A DNA stretch of 64,000 nucleotides, from NCBI GenBank assembly GCA_017535945.1, contig JAFXTJ010000003.1, positions 1 through 64,000 on the forward strand. The letters are read 5' to 3'. This DNA comes from Lachnospiraceae bacterium (lineage in GTDB: Bacteria; Bacillota; Clostridia; Lachnospirales; Lachnospiraceae). The position numbers and the translations under genes are program-made. The notes below the pieces were generated by a model. It was not told the origin of the DNA. It did no database searches and was given only the letters and a program-made list of their open reading frames with translations. This document shows, piece after piece, positions 1-7,512 of this stretch (position 1 is the stretch's first letter; every line of letters starts with the position of its first letter).

Positions 1-129
1 GGGCAGTTTCACGTCGTGATAATTCTCCTCCAGCGCGATCCCGTTGTGCTTTTTGGCAAGATTCTTTACGATCGTTGACTTTCCGGCATAGGATGTCCCG
101 ATAACAAAATATACATTTCCGAGATCCAT
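1..129 (-). CDS. Partial P-loop NTP-binding protein (AAA/kinase-like), C-terminus outside window
   Basis: Only the first 43 codons lie in the window. The start at 129 is preceded by GGAGG with good spacing (GGAGGATGCAAAATG). The N-terminus forms a beta strand followed by a Walker A loop, GTSYAGKST, typical of small nucleotide or sugar kinases and of AAA-type ATPases of the adenylate-kinase fold. Nothing downstream of the P-loop is visible, so the substrate cannot be named. It is divergent from the ABC transporter genes that start at 277. Confidence 0.75.
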   Translation of the reverse strand, partial: MDLGNVYFVIGTSYAGKSTIVKNLAKKHNGIALEENYHDVKLP

Positions 130-276
130 TTTGCATCCTCCTTTTAAAAGCATATCCGAGAGCCGCCTGATTGTCAAAAATCCCTGCTGTATTTCTTAAT
201 GAACTCTTAAGCATTCCCCTGCCTGTTCCTTACATTTTATGTGCTACCCTGTTTCCGGAAAGGCAGGTGATACCCA

Positions 277-1191
277 ATGGAATACATTCTGAAAACAGAC
301 CGCCTCGAAAAAAAGTATAAGGATTTCGCGGCACTCAGGGGACTTACGATGCATGTTCCCGCAGGATCGATCTATGGCTTTGTCGGGAAAAACGGAGCCG
401 GAAAGACCACGCTGATCCGCACGATCTGCGGATTGCAGGACGTGAACGCCGGAGAATACGAACTGTTCGGTGTGAAGAACACGGACAGGTGCATCTCCCG
501 TTCCAGACGCAGGATGGGCGCAATCGTGGAAACGCCTTCCATCTATCTGGATATGACGGCTGCGGACAACCTGAAGCAGCAGTTCGATCTGCTGGGAAGA
601 CCCGCCTATGACGGGATCGGTGATCTTCTGAACCTGGTCGGCCTCGGAGATACCGAAAAAAAGAGAGCAAAACATTTCTCGCTGGGCATGCGCCAGAGGC
701 TGGGTATCGCCGTAGCGCTGTGCGGCGATCCGGATCTTCTGGTGCTTGATGAGCCGATCAACGGCCTTGACCCGCAGGGCATCATCGAGATGCGCGAACT
801 GATCCGGAAACTCAACCGGGAAAGGAAGATCACGGTCCTCATCTCCTCGCATATACTGGATGAACTCTCGAGGCTCGCCACCCACTACGGCTTTATCGAT
901 CACGGACGGATCGTGCGCGAGATCAGCGCGGAAGATCTGGAAAATGCATGCAGAAAGTGCGTGCGGCTCACGGTCACGGATATCAGCGCACTGACGGCCG
1001 TGCTGGACGAGATGGGCATCGAATACCGGATCACCGGCAGGAACCGGGCGGATGTTTTTGCGAAGCCCGTCCTTTCCCGGATCACACGGCAGCTTGACAG
1101 GTACGGCTGTGATCTGATCTCGGCCGATGTGCGCGATGAAAGTCTGGAGGATTACTATATCTCACTTGTGGAGGGAGGCAGTCATGAATGA
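277..1191 (+). CDS. ABC transporter ATP-binding protein (ABC-2 exporter type)
   Basis: A 304-residue ATPase that would power the permease encoded immediately downstream. Walker A is GKNGAGKTT (about residues 36-45), the ABC signature region is FSLGMRQRLGIA (about 135-145), and Walker B is LLVLDEPINGLDP (about 155-165), followed by the switch-histidine region ISSHILDEL. The roughly 80-residue C-terminal extension is usual for the bacitracin/lantibiotic-resistance (BcrA-like) subfamily. The start is supported by AGGTGAT upstream. The stop overlaps the permease start by 8 nt, so the two are translationally coupled. The substrate is unknown; antimicrobial peptide export or resistance is the usual role, but this is inference. 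Confidence 0.93.
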   Translation: MEYILKTDRLEKKYKDFAALRGLTMHVPAGSIYGFVGKNGAGKTTLIRTICGLQDVNAGEYELFGVKNTDRCISRSRRRMGAIVETPSIYLDMTAADNLKQQFDLLGRPAYDGIGDLLNLVGLGDTEKKRAKHFSLGMRQRLGIAVALCGDPDLLVLDEPINGLDPQGIIEMRELIRKLNRERKITVLISSHILDELSRLATHYGFIDHGRIVREISAEDLENACRKCVRLTVTDISALTAVLDEMGIEYRITGRNRADVFAKPVLSRITRQLDRYGCDLISADVRDESLEDYYISLVEGGSHE

Positions 1192-1948
1192 TCTGATACG
1201 TGCAGGGATCAAAAGGATGTTCCGGGTAAAGACCTTATATGTCTGCCTGGCGGTATTGTTCTTCATCGGCGGACTGGACATGATAAAAGAATCCGTCTTC
1301 AGGGAGCCGGGGAGAAGTCTGCCCGATCCCGGAGGCTATCTCCTGTCCGGTTTTCTGGCCATGGTGCTGCTCTCCGCCGTATTCATCACATCATTTCTGG
1401 GCGATGAACATCAATACGGCACCTTAAGGAACAAGATCGCGGCGGGAAATGACAAATTCCGCGTATATGTGAGCAGTTTTATCGTATGTCATGCCGCCGT
1501 GATGATCATGTGCGGTTTCGTGTGGCTGCAGACAACTCTCCTCGGCACGCTCCTGCTGGGCGGTTATACGTATACCGCAAAGGAACTGCTCCTCCTGTCG
1601 CTCCTGTCGTTTTCGGGGTTTACCATGCTGACGGCGCTGTTTGTCCTGATCGCTCTTTGTGTACAAAGCAAGAGCATTGGTTCCGTGGCGGGCGTGATCG
1701 CGGCGTTTGCGATCATGATCTGCGGGGTCATGACAGTCCAGGTGCTCTCCGTCCCTGCATTCAGTCCGGACTATGCGGGCGGCAGCAGACGCAGATTGTT
1801 TGAATTCATCCGCCTGATCTGCCCGGTTTCACAGATGATATCCTTTTCCGACGGTATGGGCGCGGAGAGCATGCTCATATCTCTTGCCGGGGCAGCGGTA
1901 TTGCTGGCGTCCGGGATGATCCTGTTCAAAAACCGCGACCTCAGGTAG
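1184..1948 (+). CDS. ABC-2 type permease
   Basis: A 254-residue integral membrane protein with about six hydrophobic helices and a large outside loop after the first one. This is the normal plan of the membrane partner of a BcrA-like ATPase. I chose the ATG at 1184 over an upstream in-frame start at 1127. It has a GGAGG six bases upstream, and the sequence MNDLIRAGIKRMF begins like other ABC-2 subunits, whereas the upstream extension is out-of-frame ATPase coding sequence. It ends in TAG at 1946-1948 and overlaps the convergent serine hydrolase gene by 8 nt. Confidence 0.88.
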   Translation: MNDLIRAGIKRMFRVKTLYVCLAVLFFIGGLDMIKESVFREPGRSLPDPGGYLLSGFLAMVLLSAVFITSFLGDEHQYGTLRNKIAAGNDKFRVYVSSFIVCHAAVMIMCGFVWLQTTLLGTLLLGGYTYTAKELLLLSLLSFSGFTMLTALFVLIALCVQSKSIGSVAGVIAAFAIMICGVMTVQVLSVPAFSPDYAGGSRRRLFEFIRLICPVSQMISFSDGMGAESMLISLAGAAVLLASGMILFKNRDLR

Positions 1949-3287
1949 CGGATCCGTCCCCTGCAGGGCGGAACAGCCTGACGCTGAGCAGGACGATATC
2001 CGCGGCTATGATCAGCAATCCCCCGGTCATGCTCCAGGGGGCCCAGGTGAACAGGATCTCCTTCATCCCCGCACCGAAGATCACCGGAAACAGGATAAAC
2101 ACCAGCACGAGCAGCACGGCAAGAAATGCGTCGAGAACGATGAGCGGGACCTTTTTCCTGATGAGAAAAGCAGCCGCAAACAGCAGGATACCAGCCGCCG
2201 ATATGCCGGTAAAGATCAGGTCGAACACGGTCCAGATATCCGCCGTCAGTCCACCCGGTGTCCTGCCTGCCACGGTATCGTAAATACTGTTGCACAGGCT
2301 GTCGGTCGTCGCGGCGACATTCAGGTTGCTGAGCACACATACCCCGATCTGTCTGTCTTCGGAAAACACGACCCGGGAGGAATAATTCGGTGTGCCGCCG
2401 GAATGGCCCGTCACGCCGTCCGCAAAAAGTTCCCATCCGGAATAATAATCGCCCTCATTTACAAGCCGCGCTTTGACCGCAGATAACGGTTCCGCAAGAT
2501 CCTCCGGTATCACGGTGCTCCCGGTCCAGATATCGATCCATCGCCCCATGTCCTCCGTATCGGAATAAAAGTATCCGGCGGGGATGCTCGCCTCTCTGAC
2601 CGCCAGAGGGAAGTCCGCCGCATGGCGGTAAGAGAGCCTGGTCCCTTCCACGATACTGCCGTCTGCGGGCAGTCCGACAGAGGTATGGCTCAGACCGAGA
2701 GGGATCAGGATCTCCTGTTCCATGTATTCCCGGTAGGACCTGCCCGTCACATGCTCAATGATCGATCCGAGGAGATTGTAATTCACATTGGAATACGCAT
2801 ACTCCGTTCCGGGTCTGCATTTCAGTTCGCGCCCCGAAATGCTGTCCGTCCATCCGGAGAGAGTCATCGCATCCGTTCCGGACGGATAGTCTTTTTCGTT
2901 ATTGGTGTAGCCGCTTTTCTGTTCCAGCAGATCCCTGACCGTGATCTCGACCTGCTCCGAATCATAATAGGCGCAAAACCCCGGGATATACTCCGATACG
3001 GTTCCGTCTTCTCTGACCGCACCGCCGTTCATCAACTTCTGCACGGCCAGACCCGTGAACGCTTTTGTCATGGAACCAATCTGGTACAGGCTCGCACTGT
3101 CTCCGTAACAGGTCGTTACGCCGTTCTCATACACAACGACACTGACGCGTCCGCATTTCGTCTCCCGCTGATACTGTGCGATCAGGCCCTCGATCGCATC
3201 CGTTTCCGAAGCATATGCTTTCTGATCCATTGCAGTCATGGCTGCCAGAGCGATGAGCACTGCCGTGATGATCTTTCTGCCCTTCAT
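1941..3287 (-). CDS. Membrane-linked serine hydrolase, class C beta-lactamase/PBP-like fold
   Basis: A 448-residue protein with an N-terminal signal/anchor segment and a class C beta-lactamase-type domain. The catalytic SxxK is SMTK (in IGSMTKAFTG, about residue 72), the YxN motif is YSN (in YSNVNYN) and the third box is HSGG. The last 110 residues contain three hydrophobic helices, a domain plan common in Firmicutes peptidases and esterases of this family that act at the cell surface. Real beta-lactam hydrolysis is not implied; D-amino-acid peptidase or esterase activity is equally possible. The start at 3287 has AGGAGG nine bases upstream. Confidence 0.88.
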   Translation of the reverse strand: MKGRKIITAVLIALAAMTAMDQKAYASETDAIEGLIAQYQRETKCGRVSVVVYENGVTTCYGDSASLYQIGSMTKAFTGLAVQKLMNGGAVREDGTVSEYIPGFCAYYDSEQVEITVRDLLEQKSGYTNNEKDYPSGTDAMTLSGWTDSISGRELKCRPGTEYAYSNVNYNLLGSIIEHVTGRSYREYMEQEILIPLGLSHTSVGLPADGSIVEGTRLSYRHAADFPLAVREASIPAGYFYSDTEDMGRWIDIWTGSTVIPEDLAEPLSAVKARLVNEGDYYSGWELFADGVTGHSGGTPNYSSRVVFSEDRQIGVCVLSNLNVAATTDSLCNSIYDTVAGRTPGGLTADIWTVFDLIFTGISAAGILLFAAAFLIRKKVPLIVLDAFLAVLLVLVFILFPVIFGAGMKEILFTWAPWSMTGGLLIIAADIVLLSVRLFRPAGDGSAT

Positions 3288-3423
3288 GTCCGCAATCCTC
3301 CTTTGACCGGTCTCCTGTCACGGTGTTATCCGGCGGATAGGAATAGATGTTATTCACAGCCCACCCGCATTCGCATCGGATACGCATGCAGTATATCAGA
3401 AATGCGCGCGGAATGCATCTTGT

Positions 3424-3431
3424 GGTACAAT
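3424..3431 (+). promoter_or_regulatory. Extended -10 promoter candidate for the alcohol dehydrogenase gene
   Basis: TGGTACAAT reads as an extended -10 (TGn plus TACAAT, one mismatch to TATAAT). No convincing -35 lies upstream. It would give a leader of about 130 nt before the gene at 3567. I see no riboswitch-like structure in that leader. The 279-bp gap between the divergent genes at 3287 and 3567 otherwise holds nothing recognisable. Confidence 0.35.
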
Positions 3432-3566
3432 AGGTTCATCCGCACCCGGTCACAACAAAAAATGAACCGTTTCCCGTCGGGACATAAGAAGACGGATCGG
3501 CAGACGGACCGTATCATAGGAACAGAAACGCTGTCATACAGTTCATGAACGGAAAGGAGCGCGCAC

Positions 3567-4745
3567 ATGTTTGATTTCAGTTACTTCACCCCCACGAAAG
3601 TCGTGTTCGGCAGAAATACCGAGAGCCGGGTCGCCCACCTGATCAAAGAGTACGGCGGGACAAAGATCCTGATCCACTACGGCGGAGGCAGTGTGGTGCG
3701 CTCGGGTCTCCTGCAGCGCGTGACCGATACCCTCGACGCGGCGGGATTAAGCTACGTGACCCTTGGCGGTGCCGTACCGAATCCGCACCTTGGCCTCGTT
3801 TACGAGGGGATCGAACTGTGCAGGCGGGAGCATGTGGACTTTCTGCTTGCCTTAGGCGGAGGAAGTGCCATTGACTCAGCCAAGGCGATCGGTTACGGCG
3901 TCGCCAACGAAGGCGACGTATGGGACTTTTATGACTACAAGCGCAAGGCTGCCGGCTGTCTGCCGCTCGGTGTCATCCTGACGATCGCGGCAACGGGCAG
4001 CGAAATGAGTGATTCTTCCGTCATCACCAAAGAGGAAGGTCTCGTGAAACGCGGCTACAGCAGCGATTTCGGCAGGCCCAGATTCGCGATCATGAACCCG
4101 GAGCTCACCATGACGCTGCCGGACTATCAGACCGCCTGCGGCTGCACGGATATCATGATGCACACAATGGAGCGGTATTTCACCAACGGCGGCAACATGG
4201 AACTCACCGATGCGCTCGCCGAGGGTCTGCTGCGCACCGTGAAGAAGAATGCCCTGATCCTGCGCGATGATCCGGCCGACTACGATGCGCGTGCCGAGGT
4301 CATGTGGGCGGGGAGCCTGGCGCACAACGGTCTCACCGGCTGCGGCAATGACGGCGGCGACTGGATGACGCACAAACTGGAGCATGAGCTCGGCGGCCTG
4401 TATGATGTGGCGCACGGTGCCGGTCTCGCGGCCATCTGGGGCAGCTGGGCCAGATATGTCTTCCGGAACTGCCTGCCGCGTTTCAGGCGCTTCGCCGTCA
4501 ATGTCATGGAGGTCGGAGAAGACGGGACCGATGAAGAGATCGCGCTGCGCGGCATCGAGGCCATGGAGGATTTCTACAGGAGCATCCATATGCCCACGAA
4601 TCTCCGCGAGCTCGGCGTAAAGGCCACGGACGAAGATCTGCGGCTCATGGCACACAAATGCGCGGTCGGTGTCGGCGGCAAAATGGGATCGGCCAGAGTC
4701 CTGGACGAGGAAGACATGCTTGCGATCTACCGCGCGAGCATGTGA
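3567..4745 (+). CDS. Iron-containing (group III) alcohol dehydrogenase
   Basis: A 392-residue cytosolic NAD(P)H-dependent alcohol or aldehyde reductase, most like the butanol-dehydrogenase branch of the family. The nucleotide-binding segment GGGSAIDSAKAI lies near residue 95. The metal site is visible as the Asp in CTDIMMHTMERYF and the histidines in HKLEHELGG and VAHGAGLAAIWG. Length is normal for the family. An AAGGAG precedes the ATG. A GNAT gene follows 25 nt downstream and may be cotranscribed. Confidence 0.93.
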   Translation: MFDFSYFTPTKVVFGRNTESRVAHLIKEYGGTKILIHYGGGSVVRSGLLQRVTDTLDAAGLSYVTLGGAVPNPHLGLVYEGIELCRREHVDFLLALGGGSAIDSAKAIGYGVANEGDVWDFYDYKRKAAGCLPLGVILTIAATGSEMSDSSVITKEEGLVKRGYSSDFGRPRFAIMNPELTMTLPDYQTACGCTDIMMHTMERYFTNGGNMELTDALAEGLLRTVKKNALILRDDPADYDARAEVMWAGSLAHNGLTGCGNDGGDWMTHKLEHELGGLYDVAHGAGLAAIWGSWARYVFRNCLPRFRRFAVNVMEVGEDGTDEEIALRGIEAMEDFYRSIHMPTNLRELGVKATDEDLRLMAHKCAVGVGGKMGSARVLDEEDMLAIYRASM

Positions 4746-4770
4746 GGGAACATCACGGGAGAAGACAGAC

Positions 4771-5319
4771 ATGAAGATCGCGGAAGAACAATTCACGCTG
4801 CAGGACGGACGCACAGTGACGATCCGTTCCGCCGAGGAGCGGGACGCGGAAGCGATGCTGGCTTATGTCCGTAAAACATCGGAGGAGACCCATTATCTGA
4901 TCCGGTATCCGGAGGAGATCAGTTTCACGCTCGAGCAGGAGCATCAGATCATCGGCGACATCCTGCGGTCCGAGGATTCGGCCTGGCTTACGGTGTTCGA
5001 CGGGGACCGGGCTGTCGGCAACTGTTCCATCAGCCGCTGCAGCGGGCAGCTCAAGGTCCGTCACAGATGCAATCTGGCCATCGCGCTCGAGCAGGCCTAC
5101 TGCGGACTCGGACTCGGCACAAAACTGCTGTCGAAAGCGCGCGACACGGCAAAAGAACTGGGGTTTGAGCAGCTGGAACTCGGCGTGTACGCGGACAACG
5201 AACGTGCCATCGCCGCTTATAAAAAGGCGGGATTCCGGGAATACGGGAGGCTGCCCAGAGCTTTCCGGCTCAAGGACGGCACTTATATCGATGAGATCAA
5301 TATGGTCCTGTTCCTGTAA
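4771..5319 (+). CDS. GNAT family N-acetyltransferase
   Basis: A 182-residue acetyl-CoA-dependent acetyltransferase. The acetyl-CoA-binding motif A is recognisable in QAYCGLGLGTKLL followed by a long helix, and the typical NERAIAAYKKAGF segment lies near the C-terminus. I chose the ATG at 4771 because the start at 4669 lies inside the upstream dehydrogenase gene. The acceptor substrate cannot be told from sequence. The last six codons form one arm of a 16-bp palindrome. Confidence 0.9.
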   Translation: MKIAEEQFTLQDGRTVTIRSAEERDAEAMLAYVRKTSEETHYLIRYPEEISFTLEQEHQIIGDILRSEDSAWLTVFDGDRAVGNCSISRCSGQLKVRHRCNLAIALEQAYCGLGLGTKLLSKARDTAKELGFEQLELGVYADNERAIAAYKKAGFREYGRLPRAFRLKDGTYIDEINMVLFL

Positions 5320-5335
5320 GGAACAGGACCATATT
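5299..5335. terminator. Bidirectional hairpin terminator made from coding sequence
   Basis: A perfect 16-bp inverted repeat: AATATGGTCCTGTTCC at 5299-5314 and its complement at 5320-5335, with a 5-nt loop TGTAA. The loop contains the TAA stop codon of the GNAT gene, and the right arm ends on the first base of the argC stop codon. It sits exactly between two convergent genes. The left arm codes for the last residues of the acetyltransferase. Confidence 0.75.
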
Positions 5336-6282
5336 CACAGATTGAGTCCTTTTGCCTCTTCGCAGCCCAGGACGATGTTCATGCACTGCATAGCCGCGCC
5401 GGAAGCACCTTTTCCGAGGTTGTCAAAGCGGCTGGCGACCACGATCCGTTCCTCATTGCCGGTTACCAGGATCTCCATGCCGTCCCGGCCCGCATATGCA
5501 TCGGAGAAGATCTCTCCGCCTGCTTCGACATCCGCACCGAACGGCAGCACTTTGATGAACGGCTCGTTCTTGTAATATCCGTCAAGATAATCCCGGATCT
5601 CCTCCGGCGTCTTTTTCTGCGGGAGCAGTTCCGTATAGAGCGGCAGCTGCACGACCATTCCGCTGTGATAATCCGTCGTCATCGGGCAGAAAAGCGGTTC
5701 GCGCTGCAGTCCCGCGATCACCTTCATCTCTTTCAGATGCTTATGCGTCTGTCCCCATCCGTACATGCGCGCGGAAGCATACTTATCATCACGCCCCGCT
5801 TCTTCATACTTCCCGATCAGTTTCTTTCCGCCCCCGCTGTAGCCGGAGACCGCAAAGACAGAGACCGGATAGTCCGCCTGCAGGATACCGCCGCGGATCA
5901 GCGGATAGGCCAGCGCGATAAAGCCGCTGGCATAACATCCCGGAACGGCAATGCGTTTTCCCTGCCGGATCGCCTGCCGGTGTTCCGCGGAAAGCTCCGG
6001 AAAGCCGTAGGCCCAGCCCGGCTCCGTCCGGTGCGCGGTCGATGTATCGATGATCACCACATGGTCGTTCTCCGCCAGTGACACCGACTCTTTCGCCGCC
6101 GCATCGGGGAGACACAGAAAAGTCACATCGGAAGCATTGATGAGCCGTCTGCGCTCTCCGGGATCCTTTCTCAGCTCCGGACTGATCGGGAGCAGTTCGA
6201 TATCATCTCTTGCGGAGAACCGTTCATGGATCCGCAGACCGGTCGTTCCCTCGCTTCCGTCGATAAACACTCTGGTCTTCAT
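5335..6282 (-). CDS. argC: N-acetyl-gamma-glutamyl-phosphate reductase, type 2
   Basis: A 315-residue enzyme of arginine biosynthesis that reduces N-acetylglutamyl-5-phosphate to the semialdehyde with NADPH. The N-terminal loop DGSEGTTGLRIHERF is the type 2 (short form) cofactor motif. The catalytic cysteine lies in VPGCYASGFIAL, and the substrate-binding STAHR segment (DTSTAHRTEPGW) is clear. Length fits the type 2 class. GGAGG lies 12 bases before the ATG. No other arg genes are near, so it stands outside an arginine operon here. Confidence 0.93.
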   Translation of the reverse strand: MKTRVFIDGSEGTTGLRIHERFSARDDIELLPISPELRKDPGERRRLINASDVTFLCLPDAAAKESVSLAENDHVVIIDTSTAHRTEPGWAYGFPELSAEHRQAIRQGKRIAVPGCYASGFIALAYPLIRGGILQADYPVSVFAVSGYSGGGKKLIGKYEEAGRDDKYASARMYGWGQTHKHLKEMKVIAGLQREPLFCPMTTDYHSGMVVQLPLYTELLPQKKTPEEIRDYLDGYYKNEPFIKVLPFGADVEAGGEIFSDAYAGRDGMEILVTGNEERIVVASRFDNLGKGASGAAMQCMNIVLGCEEAKGLNL

Positions 6283-6318
6283 GTCACAATGCCTCCCGTA
6301 TCTCCTCCGCAGTTCTCT

Positions 6319-7512
6319 CTACTCCACGATCGTGATGACATCGGACAGGATGTAGCGGAACAACGGATAGGATGTGTTCTCGTTCTCGATATAGCCTTCG
6401 CGCAGATCTATCGTATCACCTGGGTCTTCAGGGTTGACGCCGGTATAATTTCCCTTGAACACAAAGTCATTGTAACCCCGGCGGAACAGATCGATGACGC
6501 TGTCCATCGCTTTCTGTGTATCCGGCGCCGCGAGCTGCTGGTTCAGGTCTTCCACTTCCACCCAGCCCTGATCAAATCCGGCGGAGATATCCGTTCCGTG
6601 GACATGCCCGGTAAGCACCGATTCGATCTCCTTGTCGTTGAAGACCGCCTCCACAGCTCCCAGGACATACGGCTCCCAGCAGATCCTGGAGGTGACCAGG
6701 GAAGTCCCAGGCGCGACATCCGACATGCTCTGATTATACCCGACGAAATAAACGGGGCGCTTCTCCGCCGTCTCCTCGCAGGCGATCGCCGGTCCGATCG
6801 TGTCGGTATGCTGGGAGATGACCACACAGCCGTCATCCAGAAGGCGCTGCGCCGCGCTCTTTTCCAGTGGATAACTGCTCCAGGTCTGGGTGTAGCAGAC
6901 ACGCATCTGTGCCTGCGGGACTTTGGTGCGGACCCCGAGAAGAAACGCGGTGTATCCCGAAATGACCTCCGGCGTGGGAAAGGCGGCGACAAATCCCACA
7001 AGTGCCTGATCCTCCTGTATGATCCCCTCCGAGATCATCTCCTTGATCTTCATCCCGGCCGCGATCCCGCTCACATAGCGTCCCTGGTATGCTTCCCCCT
7101 TAAAGGTGTGGTAATTGGCGAGGACCGTCTGATCGCTCATGTCCATATAGGATGTCTGACAGAACTGGACGGCGGGATACTCCGGTGCAAGCGTCCTCAC
7201 CAGTTCGCTGTAGCCGTTAAAGAAGATGATGTCACAGCCCTGTCCCGCGAGATCCCTGAGCGGTTCCTCCATCTCGTCATCGAGCACATTGCTGCAGGTC
7301 AGGACCGTCACCCGGTCTCCGTACTTCTTCTCCACCGCATCCTTTGCCAGCGAGAAATTGTAGGTATAGGGCGTACTCTCGTCATTGTCATAGACAAAGC
7401 CGACTGTCAGGTGATCCTTTCCGCCCGTCAGATTCAAAAACCGGAAACAGCAAATGAGTGCAGCCAGTATGACCAGACAGGTCAGCACTGTCGCCGTATA
7501 AACGCGCTTCAT
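6319..7512 (-). CDS. BMP-family substrate-binding protein
   Basis: A 397-residue binding protein of the basic-membrane-protein (Med/PnrA-like) family, whose members bind nucleosides or related small molecules outside the cell. An N-terminal hydrophobic segment (about residues 5-25) serves as signal or anchor; I see no clear lipobox. Family features are the strand VGFVYDNDES, the CDIIFFNGY segment and VGFVAAFPTPEVISGYTAFLLG. There are no ABC permease or ATPase genes near. Its ATG overlaps the stop of the giant HD-GYP gene (ATGA), with AAAGGAG upstream, so the two are made together. This suggests that it presents its ligand to the sensor rather than to a transporter. Confidence 0.85.
   Translation of the reverse strand: MKRVYTATVLTCLVILAALICCFRFLNLTGGKDHLTVGFVYDNDESTPYTYNFSLAKDAVEKKYGDRVTVLTCSNVLDDEMEEPLRDLAGQGCDIIFFNGYSELVRTLAPEYPAVQFCQTSYMDMSDQTVLANYHTFKGEAYQGRYVSGIAAGMKIKEMISEGIIQEDQALVGFVAAFPTPEVISGYTAFLLGVRTKVPQAQMRVCYTQTWSSYPLEKSAAQRLLDDGCVVISQHTDTIGPAIACEETAEKRPVYFVGYNQSMSDVAPGTSLVTSRICWEPYVLGAVEAVFNDKEIESVLTGHVHGTDISAGFDQGWVEVEDLNQQLAAPDTQKAMDSVIDLFRRGYNDFVFKGNYTGVNPEDPGDTIDLREGYIENENTSYPLFRYILSDVITIVE

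Noticed and set aside
1941..3287. True beta-lactamase resistance gene
   Set aside because: The SxxK/YxN/HxG set fits the wider serine-hydrolase family; three C-terminal helices and the lack of a linked regulator argue against a dedicated resistance enzyme.
3288..3566. Riboswitch or small gene in the 279-bp divergent gap
   Set aside because: No conserved riboswitch core, no terminator hairpin, and the one frame there lacks a ribosome site.
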